DNA of 64,000 nt from Lates calcarifer. Its lineage: Eukaryota; Chordata; Actinopteri; Centropomidae. The stretch's first letter is position 1; each line of letters begins with the position of its first letter. The stretch is taken from NCBI RefSeq assembly GCF_001640805.2, contig NC_066852.1, positions 248,001 to 312,000 on the forward strand, given 5' to 3'. Shown here piece after piece: positions 11,466 through 23,400 of this stretch. Position numbers and translations under genes: made by a program. The notes under the pieces are model-generated. The model worked only from the letters and a program-made list of their open reading frames with translations, was not told the DNA's origin and ran no database searches.

Positions 11466-14400
11466 GCATTTTATTTAGTGAATCTTCTCGTCCTCATGTA
11501 TCATGAGTAAATGGATAGCAGCTGCAGAGCCGGGCCACACCCTGAGCTTTATACACTAGGTCTTTTACTTCACGCTGAATGTGACTTCTGCCTGGTTTTA
11601 TTTTCATTTAATTCACTTTATATGGAAAAAAAACTTAATATGAATCTGTCACGCACTTAAAACTGCCTGGCAACAATCATTCAATTAATCAGGAGCTATT
11701 TCTTTGTCTCCTGTGAGAGAGATTTGTGGATTATTTCCTGATTTTCTTGCTTATATATCTACAAAAAACTAGAGCTCAAAGGATCAATAGATTAGTCAAT
11801 GGACAAAAAAAATCTAAAACAGTTTTTATAATCGATCATTTTTCAAGCAAAATCCTCTGGTTTCAGCTTCTCCTGTGAATATTTCTCCTCTTCTCTCATA
11901 GAAAATGAAATATTTTTTTCTACTTTTGATCAGATAAAACGAGCTAATTTTAGACCAACTGATGAGATGAGAAAATGACCGATAGATTAACCGACAATAC
12001 TTTTGGGGTTTGAACCGTTAGTTGGACAAAAGGCGTCACTTTGGGCTCTGGGAAATTTGGATTTTTCATGATTACCGGAACATCTTACAAACCAATCAAT
12101 CAATTTCTAACGAAATCAATAATGAAAACAGTCTGAGCTAATTCTGCTTTCCAATTATTGATTATGAACCAACAGTGAAATGTTCTCAGGTTTCTGATTC
12201 TCAGATGTGACGATTTGTTGTTATTTGTTGTTAAAAGTTGAATTAAAGCAGCAGCTGATCATTATGTTCGTAAACTATTGATCAGACAGTTATTTTATTG
12301 ATCAATAAATTGTCCAACCAACACTGTAATACCTTAAAGATACTCCAGTTTGTTATAATGTTAAGATGAAGGGACATTTGAGAAGGTGGAACCAGATACA
12401 TTTTTGCTAAAAGTCTAGCAGCAAAAAATTCAAAAGTCTAAAAATTTTCTGGTCTGAAAAGTGGCAACTGAAGATTAATTGATTGTTTAAACAATTGCCA
12501 ATTAATTTTCTGTTGATCTACCAATCAGCTAATTGACTAATCACTGCAGCTCTAAACTGAATATCAGTTTGGTTTTGAACTGCTGACGTCAGCTTGGACT
12601 GTGGGAAATCCTAATTTTAATATTTTATAGTATACTCTGATATTTTATCATCAACACTGTTGATTGATTTCAGCCCTGAACAAGCAAAAATAATACCTTC
12701 CTTGTTTCAGTTGAGTTTTTGTCACTGAGAGGTATTTGTTTGATATTTCAGGTCATTTTCCAGCTCGCGTGTTGCAGCTGTGTGGCTGCAGATTGTGTTT
12801 CATGTGAAGTGGTTGTAATTCGGTCTTTTTTCTCGCCTCTAGCTCTGGACAACAGGATCACAGAGGAGCAGGGAGAGGGATGGATTCAGTATCAGGGAAA
12901 GAAAGAAAAAAAACCCCAGCAGCAATGTGTTTCAGTGTAGAACTGTAAAATCTGGATCATCACGTCTGCTGCTGCGTTGAACATTAAACCGAATATTACG
13001 ATCAGTTTTATGATCTGAAATGTAACTGAAGGATTCAGTGGAGGATGCACATGAAAGTAGAGCACATGCATGAAAGAATACGCCTGACGATATTCTATAT
13101 TTTCTTCCCAACGTCTCCTGTGTGAGCATCAAAGCCAGATATAATCTTATTCCTCTGCGTCATAGAGCTCCATTGTTATCTGGGTGACTTGGATTAATCC
13201 GCCGCTGAAAACAGTCCCCAACAAATGCACCACTTTTTCCTGTTTTTGTGCAAAAAACTAAAGTGATTCAGGAGCCTTTTTGAGAAATTAAACTAAATAT
13301 TTGTGAGCTGTTTTTTAAACAAAGGAACCAATCAGCTCAGAGCTGAGGGACACAAACAGGAAGTGTTTGTATGTGGACTAACACATTGATGGCTTTGGTT
13401 TTTCATGAGATTTGTTTACAGTAAGAAAAATATAGAAAAGCACCAGCCTTATTTGTTAATATGTGATTATTATTTGTGACAACTTAGTAGAAGTAGTTTG
13501 CCTTGTGATCCAGCAGAGGGCGCTCTATTAGCTTGACCTATCAGTAAACTAAGATTACCATAATGCAGTGTTTGGTTATGAAAATGGAAAGCTGTCCTGA
13601 CCAGATAATCATGACACAAAAACCTCGCAGAAGCAGCATGTCAAAGTATTTTGGGTTCTACACCGTAGGATCGCACAAGATCACGAATAAAGCTAACAAT
13701 GTTTGTCAAGCTTGTAAAAGGCAGCTGCCTTAGTCTTCAACTGCAATAAATCTGCAAACTCGCCTGCTAGCTTACCATGATGTTAGAAAGGCTGTAAAGT
13801 TACTACAGTAACAAATTTAACAACGTGTTGTATCATGCTGTTTTGGGGGAGTGGGCGCGAATTATTCGGATTACTTTGAACGAATTGAGGCTCATTTTGA
13901 ATTTGTTTGAGCTTGATTTTTTTTTTGTAAAAGTGTCAGCCCTAATCAGTAGTTCCAGTTGATATGTTGAGGTTGTACCTCCAGTCCTTAATAAGTCTTT
14001 TGAAATTTCCACTTGATATTAAGGAAAAATGTATTTGTATGAAGTGGAACTGAAACAACAGTTTTTCTAATTGAACCAAGCAAAATTGTCAAAAAGTCTC
14101 TGGTTCTGTTTCTGTCTTTGGGTTTCTAGACAAAACAAGACATTTAAAGATGTCTTCTTAGGGTTGGGAAATTGTAGCAGATATTTCCTCTGTTTTCTGA
14201 CATTTAAAGACCAAACGATTACTTAATCATAAAGAAAGTAATTGATGTATACTGAAGGTCGTCATGGGTTTGGTTCTTATCTGTCTTATTTATGCAAAAA
14301 CAAATGCCACGTTTTGACAGATTCTCTCTCTAACCTCAAAATAACTTGACCTGAAGCTTAAAAACCTGAACTGAAACTTTCATCAGTTGTGAGCACAGGT

Positions 14401-17400
14401 TTGTTGGGTGAAGAGACTTTCAATGAAACACTTCAGCTGCAACTCATGAGCAAAAATGATCCTGATTTGAAACAAATTGAGTTTATTTTTGTCTCTTATA
14501 GTTTCATATGTACAAACCTTCCACCGTTGTCTATAAAAAAAAGCAGCACTTCATTTTCAGAGCAGCAGTTTGGTTGAAGTCGCCTCGGCCTGTGGATTTT
14601 GTGGTTGCACGCCAGCACATTAATACAGCAGCCTGTCGACTGAAGCTGCAGCTCAGGATCCAAAATGGCAGCTCACCATCCCTCCTGACAGAATCACAGA
14701 TTATCATTTAGGTCATTTACTTAAAGATTTACAAGAAAGAGAGACGTATTCCCCTCGTCTGATGAGTGATATCCAGGTACGCTACAGAGGCCTCACAACT
14801 GCCTCTACTATTTTTTATGTTTTAGCTTTTCCTACTCACTCCTTGGGCCCGAAGCTCCTCACACTTCCTCTTACAAAACAGTGAAATCAAAGCTGCAGGT
14901 TTATTCGCCCAGCAGCAGCAGAGGACCCAGTATTAGCTTTCAGATGTATGAACCCACTCGAGGTGCATTGGATTTATTGTTCCAGCCACGTAAACATCCT
15001 CATACAGTGAAGTCCTTGTGAAGTCCAGTCTTGTTTATACAGACTCAGTATCACAAATCATAAATTTACTTTGTGTTGTACAACATACAACCTCGATTTG
15101 GATGAATTCTCCTTTAACGTGGAAAAAATGGGAGACGTCTGGAAAGTAAGACGAATCAAGCGCTCCTCATCACATCCATATTGTAAACAAACAGGAAGCT
15201 CCATGTAAACTGAGCTGCACATTAAATAAAGTCTTGTCAGGACATACATTTAAAAGGTCATCAACAGTTAATTAACAAACATTAAGCTGCTGAATAATCA
15301 ATATCTTCAAAGAACTTGGACAAGACTGCACAAGTTCAATTTCCTCTTGCATTCCTACAGAATTAGCTATAATTTCAAACTGCGACTATTATTTCCATTT
15401 TTTCTCTATTAAAGCTTCAGTTTTTTGGTCTGTAAATTCTCATACAGACATTTAATGTGCGCCAGTTAGCAAATGACACCAGGTTGTGTTTTCGGTCCCC
15501 AAAATGGTGGACGCGTCAGTCATCAAAATGTCCTTCACAGTTTCCTTAGAGCCTGAGGTGACGTCCTCCTGTTGCTTGTTTTGTTCCAGCAACTGTTAAA
15601 AACCCCCAAATACTGAGTTTACTCTCACAGGAGACAAAGAAGCTGGAACCTGTAGATATTTGGTATTTTTGACTTTTAAAATGACCATGACCATCAAAAG
15701 TGCTGCCAATAAGAAAAACAAAAGGAATTAAAGCAATATTGACGTCTAACAGTTATTTTCATTATTAGGAGATCTGTCAGTTGTTTTTTGAATAATCAGT
15801 TAATCCAAAAAAGTTCACAAGAGTCCAGGAATATTCAGTTTACAATGATAAAACACAGAAAAGAAGCTGGAACCAGAAAACCTTTGGTGTTTTTTGTTCG
15901 ATAAATTCATAATCAACTCTCAAAAAATGAGTCATTAATTAGTTGATTGACAGAGGATTGATTAGCAACTATTTTATTTAACTATCAAGTTCCTGAACAA
16001 CTAAACCCCTCTGCTGCAGGACAAGATGAAAAACCAAAAACATCCGTCTCTTAAATCCCATGAAATGGAGGTTTTGTGACTCTTGATTCATCATCTCTAC
16101 AGTTCATGATTAGATTTTTTTACTGGAAGAGAAACGACACAAACATCAGTTCTGGTAAAAAAAATCAATGAGTCCATTTTTCTCAGGTTAGTCAGAGAGT
16201 TTTCTTCATCTACTTACATAACTCTGAGTCACAGACTTTACAGTAAAACTTTTTTTAATGAAGAAGCTTTAATACTGTTTATTTCACTGTTTGTTTTCAC
16301 TGAGCAGTTTAGTTCAGTTGGTATTTATTCATGTACCAGGTAACAGTTTGTCCTCGTTTAACCCATCAGTTGATTGACGGGAATTAATCAGCTCAACTGT
16401 TTTTATGAGGAGCAATTGTTCGTCCGAATTCTCGTTAACGCGATATTTCCTGGAGGGAATTTCTCTAAATTTGGTACAAACGTTCACTTGGACTCAAAGA
16501 TGAACTGATTAGAAGTTGGTGGTTAAAGGTCAAAGGTCAAGCTGGTTGTGACCTCACAAAACACGTCTTTGCCAAACTCAACACGCTAATTAGCTGCAAC
16601 TGCAGCAGCCAGGCGGTAATTCCTGCCAGCTTCCTGTAGCTGTGTCAAAGTAAAAGTTTGGGCTTCAGTGTGAGTTTTTGGTAGAGGTCTTTGTACAAGC
16701 TTTTAGCTTCTTCTTCAGGCTCCTGTTTATTTAATTATTGATTAGTTCATTTATTGATAAGTCCATCAGTTTTAGTTATAGGTAAATTACTAAGAAAAAT
16801 ATTCTGTAGTTTTTTAGTTTTCTGTCACATTATTGACCAAACAACCAATCGATTACTTAAGATACTACTGGGATTAATCACTAATAAAATGGCTTTTAGT
16901 TTGGAGTACTACAGGAAGTATTTAGGCTTTTGTTTGTTACTAACACATATAATTACTGTTGTCTTGAAAATATTACACGTTTTTCTTACTGAGAGGAAAA
17001 ACAGACGCTGGTAAAATTTACCAAAATAAAAGCACAGGACCCCCTGACTGGATCTGGCCTCAGAGCAAAGGTCACATGACTTTGTGGCGTAGTACTTCTG
17101 CAAAATTTAATACTTGACCTTTTTATTACTATGCACATGTTAGAGTCCTGAGTCCAGCTTTCATTTCATGGTGGAAGTGTAACGTCATCAGTTCTCGATA
17201 AAGAGCAGCAGAAAACTAAAGTCAGAATATCTAATTCACCAGTTTAGATTCTCTGTAACGAACCGCAGATACTGAATGATTAACTACAGACGATGGTTTT
17301 ATGATGCTTTCTGGGAAACATGCAGCTGGGTGAAAGTAAAAAGTCAGACAGCAGAGTTGTGTTTATTAATTTACCCTTTTAACTCCTGATGTGTTTATTT

Positions 17401-20400
17401 ATTTAACACACAAGACGTTTTAAATCAGTGTAACATGAGCGCTGTGCTGTAGTGGAATGATAACAGGAAGCTTTTTCTGTAGAATCAGCTGTTTTTTTTT
17501 AAACAAAGGATATCAAGAAAAGAAGTGAGATGTAGAGATGGTTAAGATCAGACGGGTTTGTACGTGTTGTGTTTTTATTTTTGATCGTTTGAGTAAAAAC
17601 CTGCATCGGTCTCTTCAGTCGGTATCAGGGGGCTGCAGATGTGCCTCTGCTATGCTAAACAGTCTGAGGAGTTAATTTTTAACATTTCCTCTCTCTGAGT
17701 TGCTTAATATATCACAGTATCCTGCTCTGAGTGCTGTTAATACATGTGAAAATACAGCCTCGCTGCAAGATGGTGCAACTTTATCATCAGAGGTGTCGAT
17801 GCCAGAGGTGGATTCTGCACAATTTATGGTCTGAACACACCCAAGAAAATACAGGGAGGACTCTGAGAGAACAGCCAGATATTTAGATTTAAACGGCCTA
17901 GTTTCATCACTGACGTATTTCCCCACTTTTTAATACAGGAGCGTGTTAAATTGTATTTAAATGGAAATAAAAAGAAATAAAGAAATGACTGGAAATAGAT
18001 AAATGGCAACAAATAAATGAAAGTAAAGAATTAAATGGAAATAAAATATGAGAAATGAAATAAAAAAGAAATATAAATTGATAAAAGTAATGTAGTTATA
18101 TGAAACAGTATTTTAGAGGTTGAAATCATCATTTTTTTCAAATGATTCATTGATGAGCAGATTATTTTTCTGTTGATCAACTAATTGATTAATTGACAGT
18201 TCATTTTTTGGAGGGTGTTTTTTTGTCAAATCCTGCGTTTATCTAGACGTGTGGGTCTTTTATTGTAATTTCCTTCACATATACACAGTACACAGCAGAA
18301 CTCTTTCATTTTGGCTCGGCTGGATTTTACTCACACAGCTGTAGCTTCCTCATCTCTGACTTATTTCCTTTTTTCCGTCTAATTTTACTTTATCCGGGAC
18401 CTGAGCTACTCAGCCGTAGATGTTATGTCTGTCTCCAGTAAAATCCTGGTGTTTTTTTTTGAAATGCCAAAACTCTTGACAGTGAAAATGAATTCTTCCT
18501 CATCAGTGTCTGGCTTGTCTTTTCCCGTCAGTGGTTGGGTGCTCCCTCCTGCCAGCGAGGCAGCTACGCCTTCTACAAGTCGGTGAGCAGCAGAGCTCAG
18601 CCCGACGGGCCGGTCCAGGTGTGGAAGCTCGGGGAGTTTTACTTCATCCGCTGTGGACCGCAGGATCCAGTGTGCATCGCTGAGGTGAGATACCTGCACG
18701 CTGAGGCCTTTATTTACTGGACTAAAGCTAAAGCTGTGTTTGTATAACAACAGCTCAAGGAAAGGAGGAAGGAAGGAAGGAAGGAAGGAAGGAAGGAAGG
18801 AAGGAAGGAAGGAGGCCTCTATGAGTGTTAAAACTGTAAACTGACATATTTTTTTTTTACAAATAAGATAATTGAAATTTTGAAATTTGCACAAAACGGC
18901 AGTAATTTGTCAACAGAGGTTCTCGGTTAACCACTGATGACGGTTTGGTGACTGAAGGTAGTCCAGGGTTTACTTTATGCCGTCACCACATGAGGAGTTC
19001 TGGTCCTTTACGCAAAGCAGCCATAACTGATATTTTTATAATAACAAAATCACATGACAACAGGGTTTTCCATAAGTGCGCACTTGGCTTTAGTTGTTGT
19101 TTTTCTCTTTCCTTTTCTTGGAGCTGAATTATCCTCAGAGGTCTCCTCCTCATTAAAGCAAACACACCCGATAATTAAAAGGGGAAAAACACAGAATAAA
19201 GCAGATTAAAGTTAAAGATGTGTGTTTTTCTGTGACGCTCGTGGACGTCAGGAGAGCTTGTTTCTCTGATTACCTAAACTCCAGACATCCGATGACAAAA
19301 ATCCTTCACCTGGTTTAAAATTATAGCTGTAACGTTAAATAAAAAGTGGCTGTGAGGTGACTTGAAACAGCGAGAAAGTAGTTGGCTGAAAATGTTTTAA
19401 TGTCCTGCCATCTGGCTGACAGAAAACCTTTACATTTGGCAACAAACGTTCACTCGGACTTCAGGATGAACGGATTCGAAAAATTCACCCGCAAACTACG
19501 CAAGAGTAGCTACTCTCTCAGAACAAGGACTTGTGTGACCCTCAGTGTACAGCGATTGGATTGGTCCAGACGTAAATGTGCGCTGATTGGTCGTTTTAAA
19601 AACCTGCGTAAAATGTATGTTAGCTATGTAAATAACAGCTTGTAACTAAAACATGGACAAATGGACCAACAGTGATGGCTTTGCTGAGTGTATATGCAGT
19701 GGGGGAAATGACAACCACAGGTCTGTTTACCGTCACTTTGGACCAAAACTAAAAAAAAAGCATAAATAAAATAGGATAAACTCGATGTAAACCGTTTGTA
19801 TCACCTCTCTCCTTTCAGGGTTTGTCATCTTAACAAACACATTAACCCAAAACCATGACATCCCTCATTACGATCAGTCGCCATCAATACAACATTATCA
19901 ACCTAAATACAATGCAAACCCATTAACACGTGTCCTCACTTTTTCAGCTCGCGACCTAAATTGACTAAATTTAGCCTTTGCCGTGGGATGTAGACTCAAT
20001 AAAACATACTATCAGTCTTCTGTATATGCTCGTGTGAGCAGGAAGCAGAGCAGCAGTTTGACCCATTTAGGCTTCGATCTGCGTCGTCACACTGGTTCAT
20101 TCAGTAACAGCTGTTTCATTTTATTCATGTTTTAATAATAAGGTTGTTGGCACTACATGTAGCAGGGAAGAAGAAAAACGTTGAATAAAATAAAATGGAG
20201 GTGCAAGTACACATTTTACAGGACTTTACTAAATACACTTAGCACTGCTTTTATTTACTCTAATTTTTTACTTAACTACATTTATTTAACGTTTACAGCT
20301 GTTGGTTACTTTGAAATTTCACTTAGAAAACATGAAAATCTGATAAAATGTGATGTATTTCTGAATAAACTTTATTCTAGTATTTACAGTCTGTGTAAGA

Positions 20401-23400
20401 CACATTTACAGGCAGTGTGATTCAAGATGCTAGTTAGTTGTAGTACTAAAGGGTCAGTATGTAGTTTTAAACTTAAAGTGGCAACGTAGTGATTCAGTTT
20501 TTCTCAAGCTTTTAATGAAATTATTTTGAATTTAAAGATGCATCGCTCTGTGAAATGACATTTTTCTACTGCGATATTTGTAGAAGTCTTTGTCCTGCAC
20601 ACGTAAAAAGCTGATCGGAAACCTGGTTACCTTGAGATACGGACGAGAAATCGTCTTTCTTATGGAAACGTCAGGTGCTTCTACCCTGATGTCTTGTTTT
20701 CATGCTGTTTCAAACATCTGTGTTTACATGCTCTTCTTCTTCTTGTGTAGGTGACCTTACTATGGGAGGACCAGACGCGGCGCCACCTGCTGGCCAGCGC
20801 CAGACTCTACTTCTTACCCGAAGACACACCAAAGGGCCGGACCAGGGAGCATCGGAGAGGTGGGGCTCAGACATTTAGTACTAAAGCGCCAGTCAAAGGT
20901 CGAGGTTGTTGTTACATAACTCCACTGACAAAAACAGGAATTTTACTGGGAGCTGCTGGAATACCACTGCCTCCATCTGTTACTGTGTGGAAGAAGTAAT
21001 CAGATACTTTACATAAAGTAAAAGCATCACACAATAACACAAACAAACCAATGAAGGCAGTGGTATTCCAGCAGCTCCTGTGAGTCTGGCAGTGACTTTT
21101 TAACTGAAAAGAGGAGGTTATGTGAAGTTTGTGTCTCTAAAGCCAGTCAAACATGGCTAGGTGTGTTTTTTTTTTTAGTTTATTGATTATTTAAAGTTCA
21201 TACTTTTTGATGAGGTTACTTTGATTTTTACTTTTCTGTCAAGTTTCTTTCTCCATCTGTTAATTTGACTAAATATCAAATAAATACTGTAGCATTAAAA
21301 AAATGGAATTTGCAACCTTTACAACTTGAGCTCCTTAAATTAGAAAAGAGAAACTTTTTTTGGTCTCACAAAATGAAACTGAGGCGTCACCACAGCAACA
21401 GGAAGTAAAACAGACAGTGTAGAAGTACTCTGTTAAAAGTAAAACTAAAGTACAGGTACAAAAGTATAAGCATCAGAACATACTTTATACTGAAAAGTAC
21501 TCTGAGTGGCCCATTTCAAACTAATATCGATCATATTATTGGATTTCAGTTATTTATACATTAATGTAATGTATGAATAAATGTACTTTCCACCACTGAA
21601 AACAGAAGAGTAACATATATATAAGTAATTTAAAATAGTAGAGTAATATCTACAGGAACATCTCCTGTGTACAGAGTTAACGATTGATGTTTATTTATAT
21701 TAAAAATATACACAAAACAGCAAAAGACACACGGAAAGAACAGTAATACAAATAAAAGTCTGATAAAATGACCAGATAATGAGTAAAAACTGGAGTTTAA
21801 ACTGATCCTGATCCTGTGGTCTCCAACGGAGAGTCTCCCTAAAATAATCTGGGGAATGCTTTAAGAACATCTATTAATAACCTCGTCACAGGGAACACTG
21901 CCTCCCTTTTTTATCCCGTCGTCTTTGGCCAAGAATCTAAACAGGTTAACCTTCGAATGTGTCTCTTTAACGATCACGCAGCAACAAAGCCAGACTGTAT
22001 TTTATACCTGATATTGGCTAATAATCAGATTAATCAATACCAACAGCTCTGCAGGTTGGAGAAGCAGTGAAATGGGTTTAAATAGAAGAGAAACAATCAG
22101 TGTTTTCAGGGTAAGAAAAGAGTGTGGATGCGTCTGCTGCTGCTGAGTGTTTTTGATTAACACAGTTCACATGCAGGCTGCAGCTCAGGCCTCACATGAA
22201 AATCCCCCTTTGGGAATCAGACTAATGTATTACCCAAATGTAAATCTCATGACTTGTCTGAAACCAAATTTTTCCACATTTTGAACTTAGATATTCCACT
22301 GTTGAAGTCTCTATATAGAGGTTTAGATTTTCCTGGAGGGAAAACGAGCCGTCTGAAAGCTGCTCACAGCTTTTCTTTTTTTAAATGTGAGGACTTTTAT
22401 TTCTAAAACTCAGATCAGTTCAGTGTTACTTCCTACTGCCCTTATATTACTGTCTGACAACATTATAGATAGGATTCCTACAGAGATGGACCTTAAAGAG
22501 TAAGATCCTTTTTTGTTTAACTAGAAACAAAACATTATATCAGAACACAGGAGCTGCTGCCTCGATCTGTTAGTCTGTTTTATCTACTATCAATCACTTA
22601 CAACCAAAAACATGAGAAAATAAGCCTCAGGTTCAGAGACACTGGAGCTCTGAGCTTACACTCAGTCTTGTGAACCGCAGTGACGTCAGTAAATCCTGCA
22701 GAATACATAATTAGCTCTTGTTAAACTTCCTGCTATTATCTGCAGGGGATCGTCCCCCTTAGTGCATATGCAATGAGGACAGAGAGTGTGAATTATTATT
22801 AATTTGACCTTTTTGGGCCTGAGACTGTCACTAAAATGAGGAAATTGTTCTTTTATAGAAGTGATAACAGCTTACAGACATCTGAAACCCAGCTAGAATT
22901 CTTTGGTGAGAGGTCATGAGTAAAACAGGCTGGGAAATACCGCTTCAATCTGTTTTATTCTGTAGGATTGTCATGTTATTTTTAAGTAGAATCTTAATCT
23001 GGAGCTGTCAGATGAATGTAGTGGAGGAATAAGTTTTATATTTCCGTTTCAGAGCTTCAAGAAGTGAGTCAGAATATTTGAATTTTTGAAAACGTGACTT
23101 CCTGCAGAGCCACTCGGCCCTTTGCAGTGCTAACGAGCTCACACCTGGCTGCTGCAGGTTTTTGTTTTTTGGAGGTGGGGGTGGCGGTGGAGGGATGGGG
23201 GGGTTGGGCTCCGTCGTCTCTGCCTCGAGGACTGAAACAGCTGACAAACTGGAATGGGAGGAGACCTCAGCAGAAACCTCAAGCTCACTTTAAAGTGGGC
23301 AGACAGTAACTCAGACTTTCACTCTGTTAACTGTTCGCATCAGAGGAACCTTCAAGGACCAAGACCACACGTGTTAAAGAGCTGTGGTTTATCTGATTTG

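Larger units (their letters stand above)
6684..18531 (+). other. arid6: arid6 intron 1 (11.8 kb)
   Basis: No coding exon seen. The first kilobase is CpG-containing and may hold enhancer or promoter sequence. The rest carries microsatellites, degenerate dispersed repeats (8555-9250, 11735-12560, 14050-14260, 15640-15990), an hAT BED-finger relic (13560-13960), a G-rich block (11185-11290), and a 330-bp interval open on both strands (9296-9638). Confidence 0.6.
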
